From positions 124,001 through 188,000 of the forward strand of contig NZ_AVBG01000005.1 in NCBI RefSeq assembly GCF_000770675.1: DNA of 64,000 bases, read 5' to 3'. Source of the stretch: Pontibacillus chungwhensis BH030062 (lineage in GTDB: Bacteria > Bacillota > Bacilli > Bacillales > BH030062). The notes under the pieces were generated by a model that saw only the letters and a list, made by a program, of their open reading frames with translations, was not told where the DNA came from and searched no databases. This document shows positions 54,152 to 63,265 of this stretch, piece after piece. Each line of letters begins with the position of its first letter. Positions within the stretch are counted from its first letter, which is position 1. The position numbers were made by a program, and so were the translations under genes.

Positions 54152-54508
54152 TTATTTTTTATATTTAATTTCTTTTAGCATCTCCATAACTTTTAACACA
54201 TCGTCTTCTGTAAATTCTTTTACATGGCGAAGAAACAGTTTCGTTCGTTTCACGCCGACTTCCATAATTAAATTGTTTAATTCATCATCGATTTCTGATT
54301 CGTTTGCCGTGTTTGTACTCTCTAACAATTCAGATGCAGGCATATCAAGAACAGTGGATATTCTCAGGATCGTTTGTAATTCAGGGGTGTGTTCGTCATT
54401 TTCAATTCTTTCCATTGTTTGTTGTCCGGTTCGAACGCGAAAGGCAAAGTCTTCTAAAGACAAGCCTAATTGTTCCCGTTGGGTACGAATTTGTTTACCT
54501 AAACTCAT
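54152..54508 (-). CDS. XRE-family DNA-binding regulator
   Basis: A 118-residue protein with an N-terminal HTH of the XRE (Cro/CI) type over residues 1–65 (GKQIRTQREQLGLSLEDFAFRV then TMERIENDEHTPELQTILRIS). A helical C-terminal segment (about residues 70–118, VKRTKLFLRHVKEF) may mediate dimerisation. AGGAGGCG precedes the ATG. No neighbour suggests its target, and it stands as its own transcript. Confidence 0.85.
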   Translation of the reverse strand: MSLGKQIRTQREQLGLSLEDFAFRVRTGQQTMERIENDEHTPELQTILRISTVLDMPASELLESTNTANESEIDDELNNLIMEVGVKRTKLFLRHVKEFTEDDVLKVMEMLKEIKYKK

Positions 54509-54671
54509 CAGAACGCCTCCTAATCCCTTTCCAAAATGTAGTATGATACATTTATCTTATCATACATAAACTCGGAAAATAATGTTTATATGTAACAACA
54601 TTTTGAAACATGATACTTAATATTTTTTGAATTCAGGAAAACTGTGTGGGGATGAATTGCATGTGTTGATT

Positions 54672-54700
54672 CCCTTGTATAGGGGGAGCTCGTACAAGGG
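54672..54700. other. Inverted repeat upstream of the yugI promoter
   Basis: CCCTTGTA (54672–54679) and TACAAGGG (54693–54700), 13 bases apart, end 30 bases before the yugI -35 box. It could be a regulator site or a hairpin. The rest of the 54509–54812 gap shows only the promoter. Confidence 0.35.
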
Positions 54701-54730
54701 GATTTAATAGGATTTAAGTGCGACTTCCTT

Positions 54731-54759
54731 TTGCGAAAATTAAGGTCTTGTGATATAAT
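54731..54759 (+). promoter_or_regulatory. Promoter of yugI
   Basis: TTGCGA at 54731–54736, a 17-bp spacer and a perfect TATAAT at 54754–54759, about 50 bases before the gene. Confidence 0.65.
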
Positions 54760-54812
54760 CATTTATTGCGTGAAAATAAAACGAATATAAACAGATCGGG
54801 AGTTGTATAGCA

Positions 54813-55217
54813 ATGGCAAAGTTCGAAACAGGTCAAGTATTGGAAGGTAAAGTAACAGGCATTCAACCATATGGTGCATTCGTTGCTTTAGACGAAGAAG
54901 TACAAGGTTTAGTACACATTTCTGAGGTTACTCATGGTTTCGTTAAAGACATTAACGAGCACCTAAACGTTGGTGACAAAGTAAATGTTAAAATCCTAAA
55001 CATCGATGAAGAAAAAGGTAAATATTCTTTATCAATCCGTGCGACTCAAGAAGCTCCAAAGCAAGAGAAGCAACCTCAGCGTAAGCCTCAACAGCAAAAG
55101 CAACAAGCTGCTGTTCAACAAGAAGAAGGTACACCAGCTGGCTTCAACACGCTTAAAGATAAGCTTGACGAGTGGATCAACCAGTCTAAAGAGCGCGAAA
55201 ATACTTTCCGTAAGTAA
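54813..55217 (+). CDS. yugI: S1-domain RNA-binding protein YugI
   Basis: General stress protein 13-like (YugI), 134 residues. An S1 RNA-binding domain covers residues 1–75 (GQVLEGKVTGIQPYGAFVAL, QGLVHISEVTHGFVKD, VGDKVNVKILNIDEE). A Gln/Lys/Pro-rich linker follows (about 80–105), then an acidic helix. It probably binds the ribosome or mRNA. It is translated after GGGAG, 11 bases upstream. A terminator follows at 55223. Confidence 0.92.
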   Translation: MAKFETGQVLEGKVTGIQPYGAFVALDEEVQGLVHISEVTHGFVKDINEHLNVGDKVNVKILNIDEEKGKYSLSIRATQEAPKQEKQPQRKPQQQKQQAAVQQEEGTPAGFNTLKDKLDEWINQSKERENTFRK

Positions 55218-55222
55218 TAACG

Positions 55223-55258
55223 AAAAGAGGCTGTCCTTTATAGGGCAGCCTCTTTTTT
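55223..55258 (+). terminator. Terminator after yugI
   Basis: AAAAGAGGCTGTCC pairs with GGGCAGCCTCTTTT, followed by TT. A second hairpin, GTCACACAG/CTGTGTGAC at 55263–55290, lies between it and the convergent yuzA. Confidence 0.9.
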
Positions 55259-55305
55259 ATGTTGTCACACAGCGTCACTATTCTGTGTGACTTTAAACAA
55301 AGTAA

Positions 55306-55542
55306 TTATTCAGTCTCTGGTTCAGTGCGATCAGCCATTTCTTCACTTGGTTTGAATAGCATGCTCAGGCTAATAAGACCACTAATTCCTACAAGTGTAT
55401 AGATCACACGTGCAAATGCGCCGCTCTGTTCGCCGCCTCCAAATAGGGCTGCCACTAAATCGAACTGAAACAATCCAATAAGTCCCCAGTTTACAGCTCC
55501 AATGATTACTAACAACAAAGCAATACGTTGTAGAGTACTCAT
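55306..55542 (-). CDS. yuzA: DUF378-family membrane protein YuzA
   Basis: A 78-residue membrane protein of the DUF378 family with two hydrophobic segments (about residues 5–27 and 42–61) and the family signature GAVNWGLIGLFQFDLVAALFG. B. subtilis YuzA is the same length. Function is unknown. The minus-strand ribosome site GGAGGAATAG precedes the ATG. Confidence 0.87.
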   Translation of the reverse strand: MSTLQRIALLLVIIGAVNWGLIGLFQFDLVAALFGGGEQSGAFARVIYTLVGISGLISLSMLFKPSEEMADRTEPETE

Positions 55543-55688
55543 GATCTATTCCTCCTTCATAATTTGAATATGATTCTGTAGTAGCTTTTGTAGTTTTTGA
55601 TGAAGTATACAAAAATATTATGTATAGAAAGAACTCAAGGTTTGACGAAGGATAGGGGATGAACTGTAGCATTGCCTAAGCTAATTTT

Positions 55689-55717
55689 TTGATCTTTGAT
55701 ATTATGTTGGACATAAT
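55689..55717 (+). promoter_or_regulatory. Probable promoter of yugJ
   Basis: TTGATC at 55689–55694, a 17-bp spacer and CATAAT at 55712–55717. Confidence 0.5.
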
Positions 55718-55755
55718 AGACACTGGACTTAATTCTGAAAGGGGAATTTACCAAC

Positions 55756-56922
55756 ATGGAACAGTTTGTATTTCACAATCCGACAAAATTAATCTTTGGT
55801 AAAGATCAGTTAGAGAAATTATCAGAGGAAATCCCTTCCGATGCAAAGAATGTGCTACTTGTTTATGGTGGCGGAAGCATCAAAAAGAATGGTTTATATG
55901 ATCAGGTTGTTAATAAATTAAATGATATGAATGTAACTATTACAGAATTGGCTGGCGTTGAACCCAACCCTCGTTTAGCTACGGTTAAAAAAGGTGTGGA
56001 GCTTGCTAAGGAAAATAATATTGACTTCTTACTTGCAGTTGGAGGCGGTAGTGTAATTGACGCTACAAAAACGATTGCAACAGGAGCAAAATACGACGGT
56101 GATCCATGGGATCTTGTTACGCGTAAAGCGACACCTGAAGATGCGATTGAATTTGGTACCGTCCTTACATTAGCAGCAACAGGTTCTGAGATGAACGCTG
56201 GTTCTGTTATTACGAACTGGGAAACAAACGAAAAGTATGGCTGGGGTGCACCACCTTTCACTAACCCTAAGTTCTCTATTTTAGATCCAACTAACACCTT
56301 AACCGTTCCACGCGATCAAACGATTTACGGTATGGTAGATATGATGAGTCACATTTTCGAACAGTACTTCCACCAGCCAACAAACGCTCCTGTACAAGAT
56401 CGTATGGCTGAGGGAGTGTTAAAAACGGTTATTGAAACAGCGCCGAAGATGCTAGAGGACCTTGAGTCTTATGAGCACCGTGAAACAATCCTTTATGCTG
56501 GGACAATCGCTCTAAACGGAATGCTACAAATGGGTTACCGTGGCGATTGGGCAACTCACAATATTGAGCATGCGGTTTCTGCGGTTTATGATATTCCGCA
56601 CGCAGGAGGACTTGCGATTCTTTTCCCTAACTGGATGAAGCATAACGTGGATCATAATGTAGATCGCTTTAAGCAACTAGCTGTGCGCGTATTTGAAGTA
56701 GACCCAGAAGGCAAAGACGATCGTACCGTGGCGTTAGAAGGTATAGATAAATTACGTGAGTTCTGGACATCTCTAGGTGCTCCTGAACGTCTTGCCGACT
56801 ACGACATTGGTAATGATCAGCTAGATCTTATTGTAGATCGTGCAATGAAGCGTGGTCCATTCGGCAACTTTAAACAACTTCATGACGAAGATGTAAAAAC
56901 GATTTTAGAAATGTCTCTATAA
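55756..56922 (+). CDS. yugJ: Iron-containing alcohol dehydrogenase YugJ
   Basis: NAD(P)H-dependent alcohol dehydrogenase of the butanol-dehydrogenase (BDH) branch, 388 residues. It begins [21 protein letters not shown]. Cofactor-site [10 protein letters not shown] and DGDPWD follow. Metal-ligand region includes [14 protein letters not shown], then [42 protein letters not shown] lies before the ATG. It likely reduces aldehydes; the physiological substrate is unclear. B. subtilis has yugJ and yugK here; only one copy is present. Confidence 0.92.
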   Translation: MEQFVFHNPTKLIFGKDQLEKLSEEIPSDAKNVLLVYGGGSIKKNGLYDQVVNKLNDMNVTITELAGVEPNPRLATVKKGVELAKENNIDFLLAVGGGSVIDATKTIATGAKYDGDPWDLVTRKATPEDAIEFGTVLTLAATGSEMNAGSVITNWETNEKYGWGAPPFTNPKFSILDPTNTLTVPRDQTIYGMVDMMSHIFEQYFHQPTNAPVQDRMAEGVLKTVIETAPKMLEDLESYEHRETILYAGTIALNGMLQMGYRGDWATHNIEHAVSAVYDIPHAGGLAILFPNWMKHNVDHNVDRFKQLAVRVFEVDPEGKDDRTVALEGIDKLREFWTSLGAPERLADYDIGNDQLDLIVDRAMKRGPFGNFKQLHDEDVKTILEMSL

Positions 56923-56933
56923 GCATGAATCAA

Positions 56934-56962
56934 GAAGCAGGCTGTTCTCAGCCTGCTTTCTA
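56934..56962 (+). terminator. Terminator after yugJ
   Basis: AGAAGCAGGCTG pairs with CAGCCTGCTTTCT around loop TTCT, with a weak T-rich tail. Confidence 0.8.
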
Positions 56963-57086
56963 TTTCTTTTGAACGATTTTTAACGGAAATTACAGTCTGT
57001 ATTCGCTTACATGTTTAAGATCGCTTGATTTGCTGTAAGCGTTTCGATAAAGTGAAGTTTAGAAAGATAAGTTGGAGGGATACATA

Positions 57087-58439
57087 ATGACTCACATTCG
57101 TTTTGATTATGAAAAAGCATTACCATTCTTTGGTGAACATGAATTAACGAATATAAAAGAAACTGTAAAGCTAGCGCACCATTCTTTACACAATAAAACA
57201 GGTGCTGGGAACGATTTCTTAGGTTGGTTAGACCTTCCTGAACAATATGACAAAGAAGAGTTCTCTCGTATTCAAAAGGCGGCAGAAAAGATTAAATCAG
57301 ACTCTGATGTTTTACTTGTTGTCGGTATTGGAGGATCCTATCTAGGTGCTCGTGCGGCGTTGGAAATGTTAAACCATTCGTTTTATAATGAACTGTCTAA
57401 AGATCAGCGTGAAACACCACAAGTCTTTTTCGTAGGGAATAGCATCAGTGCTCCATACGTTAACGACCTATTTGACGCAATCAAGGACAAGGACGTTTCT
57501 ATAAACGTTATTTCAAAGAGTGGTACAACAACTGAACCTGCTATTGCTTTCCGAATTTTCCGTGAGTTCTTGGAGAACAAGTACGGTAAAGAAGAAGCGC
57601 GTAAGCGTATTTATGCGACAACAGATAAGCAAAAAGGTGCACTTAAAACGTTAGCATCGGAAGAGGGTTATGAAAGTTTCGTTATCCCAGATGATGTTGG
57701 TGGCCGTTTCTCTGTACTTACTGCTGTTGGACTTCTTCCTATTGCTGCAAGTGGCATTAACATTCAAGAAATGATGGAAGGCGCTCAGCTTGCTCAACAA
57801 CAGTTAAGTGAAGAGGATCTTGAGAAGAACCCGGCTTATCAATATGCAGCAGTACGTAATGCTCTATATAGTAAAGGTAAAACCATTGAGATGCTTGTAA
57901 ACTATGAGCCAGCTCTTCAATACTTTGCTGAGTGGTGGAAGCAGTTATTCGGAGAAAGTGAAGGAAAAGATCAAAAAGGAATTTTCCCATCTTCCGCTAA
58001 CTTCTCGACTGATCTTCACTCAATGGGTCAATATGTTCAGGATGGTCGTCGTGATTTGTTTGAAACCGTTCTTCATGTTGAAGAACCTAAGAGTGATGTG
58101 ACGATTAAAGAAGACGAGCAGAACCTGGATGGATTGAACTACCTTGCAGGAGAGACAATTGATTTTGTGAACGAGAAAGCTTATGAGGGAACTATGCTTG
58201 CTCATACAGACGGAGAGGTTCCAAATCTAATTGTTCATGTTCCAAAATTAGATGCATATACATTCGGTTATATGGTTTACTTCTTCGAAAAAGCATGTGC
58301 TATTAGTGGCTACCTTCTAGGGGTCAATCCATTTGACCAGCCTGGTGTAGAAGCGTATAAGAAGAATATGTTCGCTTTACTTGGTAAGCCAGGATTTGAA
58401 GCTCAAAAAGCAGAACTAGAACAACGTTTGAACAAATAA
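57087..58439 (+). CDS. pgi: Glucose-6-phosphate isomerase
   Basis: Glycolytic isomerase for glucose 6-phosphate and fructose 6-phosphate, 450 residues, exactly the B. subtilis length. [11 protein letters not shown] and [16 protein letters not shown] bind the phosphate. Catalytic Glu and His lie in [23 protein letters not shown]. The start is ATG 57087 after TGGAGGG. It has its own terminator. Confidence 0.97.
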   Translation: MTHIRFDYEKALPFFGEHELTNIKETVKLAHHSLHNKTGAGNDFLGWLDLPEQYDKEEFSRIQKAAEKIKSDSDVLLVVGIGGSYLGARAALEMLNHSFYNELSKDQRETPQVFFVGNSISAPYVNDLFDAIKDKDVSINVISKSGTTTEPAIAFRIFREFLENKYGKEEARKRIYATTDKQKGALKTLASEEGYESFVIPDDVGGRFSVLTAVGLLPIAASGINIQEMMEGAQLAQQQLSEEDLEKNPAYQYAAVRNALYSKGKTIEMLVNYEPALQYFAEWWKQLFGESEGKDQKGIFPSSANFSTDLHSMGQYVQDGRRDLFETVLHVEEPKSDVTIKEDEQNLDGLNYLAGETIDFVNEKAYEGTMLAHTDGEVPNLIVHVPKLDAYTFGYMVYFFEKACAISGYLLGVNPFDQPGVEAYKKNMFALLGKPGFEAQKAELEQRLNK

Positions 58440-58460
58440 GATTAAATGATGAAGTTGTGA

Positions 58461-58494
58461 ACGAGCACCGATTGAGGTGCTCGTTTTTTTTTTT
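58461..58494 (+). terminator. Terminator after pgi
   Basis: CGAGCACC pairs with GGTGCTCG around loop GATTGA, followed by eleven T. Confidence 0.93.
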
Positions 58495-58528
58495 GGTGGA
58501 AATAGTGCAGGGGGTGGGTGGTGCTTAT

Positions 58529-58768
58529 TGGCTCAAGTCTTGGAAAGAAGGGCGCGTAGCTGGGAATTGACTCAAGTTGGGGGGGGGGAGCGGCTCGTCT
58601 AGAGGATGAAGTGGCTCAAGTTAGTAGGAACTGGCTCAAGCAGGTGGTGAAATGACTCAACATTCGGCAAAATTGACTCAAGTCGTTCGAATTCCAGCTC
58701 AGGTTATCAGGGAGTGACTCAAGTTAGGTGATGCCGCCTCAAGATTCATCAAAAGCGGCTCAAGTGTA
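58529..58768. repeat. Phased array of TGRCTCAAGT motifs
   Basis: About eleven 10-bp motifs (consensus TGRCTCAAGT) separated by unrelated 10–11-bp spacers. Positions of the CTC: 58532, 58571, 58594 (degenerate), 58615, 58635, 58656, 58677, 58698, 58718, 58738 and 58759. Eight of the ten steps are 20 or 21 bp, the others 39 and 23. The steps are not all multiples of three, so this is not a coding repeat. The array lies between the terminators of two convergent genes. Confidence 0.85.
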
Positions 58769-58816
58769 AGGAGCCTTATATGGAACAAATCAACACTAAA
58801 CAATAACGGAGCCTAT

Positions 58817-58851
58817 AAAAAAAGGAGGATCCGATTAGGGTCCTCCTTTTC
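58817..58851. terminator. Bidirectional terminator before bdhA
   Basis: AAAAAAAGGAGGA pairs with TCCTCCTTTT with T tracts on both strands. Confidence 0.88.
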
Positions 58852-58867
58852 TATATATATCAGTGAG

Positions 58868-59644
58868 TTACTGAGCTGTATACCCGCCGTCAATGACAAT
58901 CGCTTGTCCTGTTACACTTTTCGCTTTTTCACTAGATAGGAACATTGCGTAGTCTGCAATTTCTTCTACCTGAAGTAGGCGTTTTTGTGGAACGAGCGGA
59001 TAGATCACTTCTTCTAGTACTTTTTCTAATTCGACACCGCGTGATTTTGCAAGGTCTTCCATTTGACCTCTTACTAATGGTGTGTCTACATAGCCTGGAG
59101 CAATGGCGTTAACTGTGATGCCGTGTTCTGCGCCTTCTAGGGCAGAGACTTTAGATAAGCCAATTACACCGTGTTTAGCACTGTTATATGCAGCTTTACC
59201 ACTAAAGCCAATTAATCCATTGATGGAAGCCATATTAAGAATACGGCCGTATCCTTGTTCCTTCATGATTGGAAATGCTTTTTTCGTAGCGATAAATGGT
59301 GCTGTAAGCATAATATCTTGCATTAAGCGGAATTTGTCTGTTGGGAATTCTTCGATTGGAGATACGTGTTGAAGCCCTGCGTTGTTAATAAGAACGTCAA
59401 GACGGCCGTAAGTTTCAACAGCCTTATCAATAGCAGCTTCGATTTCTTCTTCACTTGTTACGTCAGCTTTTACGCCAATCGCGTTTAAACCTTTTTCTGT
59501 AAGAGAATTTGCTGCTTCTTGTACACCTTCATCATTTACATCGGAAAGTACAACTTTTGCTCCATTTTCAGCAAATGTTTCCCCGATTTCGTAACCAATA
59601 CCTCGTGCAGCTCCTGTAATAAATACTACTTGGTTTTCAACCAT
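58868..59644 (-). CDS. bdhA: 3-hydroxybutyrate dehydrogenase (SDR)
   Basis: Short-chain dehydrogenase, 258 residues. The NAD motif is TGAARGIG (residues 10–17), NNAG follows, and the catalytic Tyr and Lys are in YNSAKHGVIG, with Ser in NMASINGLIG. The GLQHVSPIEEFP segment and QMEDLAKSRGV are typical of D-3-hydroxybutyrate dehydrogenases. GGGGAGGAAAC precedes the ATG. It is divergent from a GntP-type permease, which supports 3-hydroxybutyrate catabolism. Confidence 0.9.
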   Translation of the reverse strand: MVENQVVFITGAARGIGYEIGETFAENGAKVVLSDVNDEGVQEAANSLTEKGLNAIGVKADVTSEEEIEAAIDKAVETYGRLDVLINNAGLQHVSPIEEFPTDKFRLMQDIMLTAPFIATKKAFPIMKEQGYGRILNMASINGLIGFSGKAAYNSAKHGVIGLSKVSALEGAEHGITVNAIAPGYVDTPLVRGQMEDLAKSRGVELEKVLEEVIYPLVPQKRLLQVEEIADYAMFLSSEKAKSVTGQAIVIDGGYTAQ

Positions 59645-59739
59645 GATTGTTTCCTCCCCAATTCAATGTATTTTTCAATTCAATTAGAATGATCGTCCTT
59701 TTACGATCTAAAGAAATTATAAGTTAGTTGCACAATCAA

Positions 59740-59809
59740 CTCAAAAATTTTGATTAAGATGAAAATACGCATAATTTTCTTTATTTTAGCAACAAAAAGA
59801 ATTTTTGAG
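59740..59809. other. Inverted repeat in the bdhA–gntP divergent region
   Basis: CTCAAAAATT (59740–59749) and AATTTTTGAG (59800–59809) are exact 10-bp complements with 50 bp between centres of free sequence, possibly two operator half-sites. I see no clear promoter in the rest of the 305-bp gap. Confidence 0.4.
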
Positions 59810-59949
59810 ATCAAAGCATATCGCTGGAAATAAGGGTTTGATAGGATTTAGGATTATCTTGGAGTAATATAGGGTAATTCTCTGTATTGATTTTTTATGG
59901 AATTATATCTAAAAAAATTAACAAAAAATGAAAGAGGAGGTCGAAAAGC

Positions 59950-61233
59950 GTGTTTGCAATTATTGTAGGTTTAATTGCCTTAATGGTGATGGCGTACTTA
60001 GGTTGGTCCATTTTGTGGATCGCTCCTGTGGCAGCAGCTATAGTCGCATTACTTTCTGGCATGGATATTTACACAGCTTTTACATCTGACTTTATGTCTG
60101 GATTTGCGTCATTTGCAAGAGATTTCTTCCCGGTGTTCCTATTTGGTGCTGTATTCGGGAAATTGATGGAGGTTACTGGAAGCGCGAGAACGGTAGCTTC
60201 TTTTCTCTCTAAGATCGTCGGAAAAGAGAGAGCTATTTTAGGGGTGCTTTTAGGTGCTGCGATTCTTACATACGGAGGAGTTAGTCTTTTCGTTGTTGTT
60301 TTTGTTATGTATCCTTTAGCATTGAATTTATTTAGGGAGGCTAACATTAGCCGTAAAGTAATACCCGGAACGATTGTTCTTGGAGCTTTCACATTTACGA
60401 TGACGGCATTACCGGGAACAGCACAAGTGCAAAACTATATCCCAACACAGTTCTTTAATACGACTATGATGGCAGCTCCGATTATGGGAATTGTAACAGG
60501 TCTTATTATGGCTGTAGGGGGATACTTCTATCTGTCTTACCGTGCTAATAAGTTAACTAAAGCAGGCGAAGGATTTACGGAGCCAGGTGGTGAAGAAAAG
60601 AAAGAAGAAGAGGAGGGCAAGGATCCAAACGTTTTCCTTTCTTTCTTACCCCTTCTAGCTGTTGTGATCTCTATAAACGTAATGAATTTAGAAATGCTTA
60701 GCGCACTTTTAATCGGAATTGTACTCACATTTATACTGAACTTTAAAGCTTTCAAGAAGTTCACGGGTGCTATGAATGATGGCGCTAAAGGAGCGGTTAC
60801 AGCCGTTGTAAATACCGGTGCGGCTGTTGGGTTCGGTGCTGTAGTGAAGAATGCTCCTGCGTTTCCAGCTATTAAAGAGGCTTTATTAAATATCAAAGGT
60901 GGTCTTACCATTTCTGATGCATTGTCCACACAAGTTCTGGCCATGATTACAGGGTCAGCTTCAGGTGGTATGAACATCACATTAAATGCACTTGGGTCAG
61001 AATACTACCAGCAAGCATTAGAGATGGGGTTAAATCCTGAGATTTTACACCGTGTTACAGCATTAGCTTCTGGGGCGTCTATTTTGCCTCATAATGGTGC
61101 CCTTTTGACTGTCTTTGCCATTACGGGAATGACTCACAAGGATTCATACAAGGATATATTCTTTGTAGGGCTACTCATTCCATTTATCGCAACCGTAGTA
61201 GGTATTCTTATGTCTTACGTAGGCCTTGTATAA
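59950..61233 (+). CDS. GntP-family permease (probable 3-hydroxybutyrate transporter)
   Basis: GntP-family membrane permease, 427 residues and about 12 hydrophobic segments, with an acidic cytosolic loop (KKEEEEGKDPN). Family stretches include TYGGVSLFVVVFVMYPLAL and SGGMNITLNALG. Such proteins move gluconate or other short hydroxyacids. Its divergent partner is bdhA, so 3-hydroxybutyrate is the likely substrate. It starts at GTG 59950 after GAGGAGG. Substrate is inference from context. Confidence 0.88.
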   Translation: MFAIIVGLIALMVMAYLGWSILWIAPVAAAIVALLSGMDIYTAFTSDFMSGFASFARDFFPVFLFGAVFGKLMEVTGSARTVASFLSKIVGKERAILGVLLGAAILTYGGVSLFVVVFVMYPLALNLFREANISRKVIPGTIVLGAFTFTMTALPGTAQVQNYIPTQFFNTTMMAAPIMGIVTGLIMAVGGYFYLSYRANKLTKAGEGFTEPGGEEKKEEEEGKDPNVFLSFLPLLAVVISINVMNLEMLSALLIGIVLTFILNFKAFKKFTGAMNDGAKGAVTAVVNTGAAVGFGAVVKNAPAFPAIKEALLNIKGGLTISDALSTQVLAMITGSASGGMNITLNALGSEYYQQALEMGLNPEILHRVTALASGASILPHNGALLTVFAITGMTHKDSYKDIFFVGLLIPFIATVVGILMSYVGLV

Positions 61234-61248
61234 ATTGTGGAAAAGGTG

Positions 61249-61284
61249 AAACGGCCCCCTATTCAATAGGGGGCCGTTTTTTAT
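61249..61284 (+). terminator. Terminator after the GntP permease gene
   Basis: AAACGGCCCCCTATT pairs with AATAGGGGGCCGTTT, followed by TTT. Confidence 0.93.
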
Positions 61285-61353
61285 TCATCTCTTCTGTGCA
61301 TATCGGCTGATTGGGTTGGGGTAAGCTAAGGAAAAAGAAAGGCGGGAGATAAA

Positions 61354-61758
61354 ATGATTCCGATTCCTTCTGAGATACAAGGGCAAGTTTTTTCGTTATT
61401 TGATCTTGAGCAGAAACTAAAACCCCGTGGATACGATATTGGTGGTAACTGGGATTATGACCATGGCTCGTTTGATTATAAGATCTCTGATGAGGTGGGG
61501 TATCAGTTCTTGAGAGTTCCCTTTTCCGTTGTAAATGGTCAGCTAGACGATAAGGAGGTTACAGTAAGGCTTGGTGAGCCATATTTACTGTCTCATAAAT
61601 ACCAAAGAGGTCTGGACGACAATGTGCACGTTGGTAACTTCAGTGCATCCTTTGATCAATTCTCTGAACCTCAAGACCCTGATGCAGAGTTCCCTGAAGA
61701 ATATATCGATACTGGGAAAGAGCTTGTCGAAGAACTAGAACGGATTTTACTCACTTAA
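61354..61758 (+). CDS. yugN: YugN-family protein
   Basis: A 134-residue soluble protein of the YugN family, with PRGYDIGGNWDYDHGSFDYKI and LGEPYLLSHKYQRGLDD. Function is unknown. GGCGGGAG lies before the ATG. Its last 12 bases overlap the end of the convergent yugO. In B. subtilis yugN and yugO are also neighbours. Confidence 0.87.
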   Translation: MIPIPSEIQGQVFSLFDLEQKLKPRGYDIGGNWDYDHGSFDYKISDEVGYQFLRVPFSVVNGQLDDKEVTVRLGEPYLLSHKYQRGLDDNVHVGNFSASFDQFSEPQDPDAEFPEEYIDTGKELVEELERILLT

Positions 61759-62757
61759 ATTCGAGAGGACGATAAGGTGATCATCCTTTTTTAAAATGGA
61801 TTGAGACGGAGGGTTAATGAAAAGCTCTCCGTTTTGTTCCATTCCCAACAACAGTTCTTCTTGTTCTAAAAAGGATAACGCACAGTACTTAAAGGTTTCT
61901 CCTACCATTTGATCTGGAACAATTATTTGTTTATATTGCTGGGAGGAAAGTTGAGCTACAAGTGTATCAAATGGTTTAATGTGTGCTTCACGATATAATT
62001 CATGGAAAAACAATGTACTCATGAAATCATTTGAACGTATGACCGTGTCAGCTCCAGCTCTTCTTGCGTTGGTGACTTGATTCTTTAACAAGATCTCAGT
62101 GATGATAAATAAATCAGGGTTCATGCCCCTTGCTGCTACGGTTGTAAGAATGCTGATTTGGTCGGCCTGGTGCTCTTCTTTAGATGGGTCTGACGTGATA
62201 ATCATGCAACGTGCATCGGATATACGTGCTTTCTTCAGTGTTTTGTCTTCAGAAGCATCCCCATTAACATAATGCAGCTTATATTCCTGATACCCTAATT
62301 GATCTAATGATTTATCAATGAGTACGATATTCTCCTCATCTATATAATCTGTAATCATATTGAGTAATTGTTTCGTTCTTTCATTCCAGCCAACGATAAT
62401 AATATGATTGCTTCCTCTATAATCTACTTTTCCCTCTGAGAGGTTTCGTTCATATTTGACAGTAGATGCAGATACTGTTGCCATATAAAAGGTAACAAGG
62501 CCACCTCCGGCAATTATAAGAAAGATGCCTATTACTCTGCCGAAGATCGATAATGGAACGTAATCCCCGTACCCTACGGTAGAGCCTGTAATGACTGCCC
62601 ACCAAATCCCGTCAAAAACGGTTGGGAAGGCATCAGGTTCCACCCAATGGACGACAGCTCCGAAGAAAATCATAAAAAAGGCGACCGTCAGAAGCAACCT
62701 AAGGAAGACTGGTGTTCTGAAATACCATTGAATGGCTTGGTGTAAATGGACCTTCAT
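61747..62757 (-). CDS. yugO: Potassium channel YugO
   Basis: RCK-gated K+ channel, 336 residues. Two membrane helices (about 20–42 and 73–95) flank the pore helix and selectivity filter TVGYGD (residues 60–65). The TrkA-N domain starts IIIVGWNERTKQLLN near residue 114 and a TrkA-C domain ends the protein. In B. subtilis YugO carries electrical signals in biofilms and responds to glutamate status. The ribosome site is GGAGGT. Gating by nucleotides or ions is inferred from the RCK domain. Confidence 0.93.
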   Translation of the reverse strand: MKVHLHQAIQWYFRTPVFLRLLLTVAFFMIFFGAVVHWVEPDAFPTVFDGIWWAVITGSTVGYGDYVPLSIFGRVIGIFLIIAGGGLVTFYMATVSASTVKYERNLSEGKVDYRGSNHIIIVGWNERTKQLLNMITDYIDEENIVLIDKSLDQLGYQEYKLHYVNGDASEDKTLKKARISDARCMIITSDPSKEEHQADQISILTTVAARGMNPDLFIITEILLKNQVTNARRAGADTVIRSNDFMSTLFFHELYREAHIKPFDTLVAQLSSQQYKQIIVPDQMVGETFKYCALSFLEQEELLLGMEQNGELFINPPSQSILKKDDHLIVLSNLSE

Positions 62758-62848
62758 ACGAAACCTCCGCTTTTTTCTACCAGTATGCCCAGAAATTATT
62801 TATTTTATAAGAGATGTTCAACATTAGAATGGTACGCGAAATAAAAAA

Positions 62849-62876
62849 AAGAACCTATATAAATAGGTTCTTTTAA
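62849..62876 (-). terminator. Terminator of the VOC gene (minus strand)
   Basis: On the minus strand AAAAGAACCTAT pairs with ATAGGTTCTTTT, beginning in the stop codon and running into a T tract. Confidence 0.85.
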
Positions 62877-63265
62877 CACGTTTTTTCTTCATTTGCATTT
62901 TCCTTCACTTCAGCTAACTCATGAACATTACCAAAAGGGTCACTAAACGCAATGCGTTCTCCATCCGGGAACCATACAGGCTCTTCGTTATAAAAGCGCA
63001 CACCACGTTCTTTCAAATCCTTCATGGTAGCGCGAATGTTTTCAACTTCAAACGTAATAATGGTAGATGCTTCTTTCCAGATCTCAATATCTGTGTCGCG
63101 TTCTGTTTTGTGAAGTGTTAACCGAATGTTTTGATCGTGTAATAGGTCTATACAAGTAGGATAGTTATCATGTTCACTCGATTTCTTTAAATCTAGCACT
63201 TCATTGTACCATTGTATGGCGAAGTCCAGATCGCTTACGTAAATATTAATTGCACATATATTCAA
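62873..63265 (-). CDS. VOC-family protein (glyoxalase/bleomycin resistance fold)
   Basis: A 130-residue protein with two beta-alpha-beta-beta-beta modules of the VOC superfamily: INIYVSDLDFAIQWYNEVLD at the start and FSDPFGNVHELAEV near the end. Metal ligands are likely an early His or Glu and H/E of NVHELAEV; the first strand lacks a histidine, so metal binding may be altered. The substrate cannot be predicted. AGGAGGCG precedes the ATG. Its terminator follows the stop directly. Confidence 0.8.
   Translation of the reverse strand: MNICAINIYVSDLDFAIQWYNEVLDLKKSSEHDNYPTCIDLLHDQNIRLTLHKTERDTDIEIWKEASTIITFEVENIRATMKDLKERGVRFYNEEPVWFPDGERIAFSDPFGNVHELAEVKENANEEKTC

Noticed and set aside
54152-54508. 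Phage repressor or toxin–antitoxin regulator
   Set aside because: The XRE gene stands alone with its own terminator and ordinary neighbours; no phage gene or partner toxin is nearby.
58529-58768. Possible CRISPR array
   Set aside because: The repeated word is only 10 bp, spacers are 10–11 bp and no cas gene is near. The period fits phased binding sites better.
58529-58768. Possible repetitive protein (21 bp = 7 codons)
   Set aside because: Steps of 20, 21 and 23 bp break the frame, and no long open frame or start is present.
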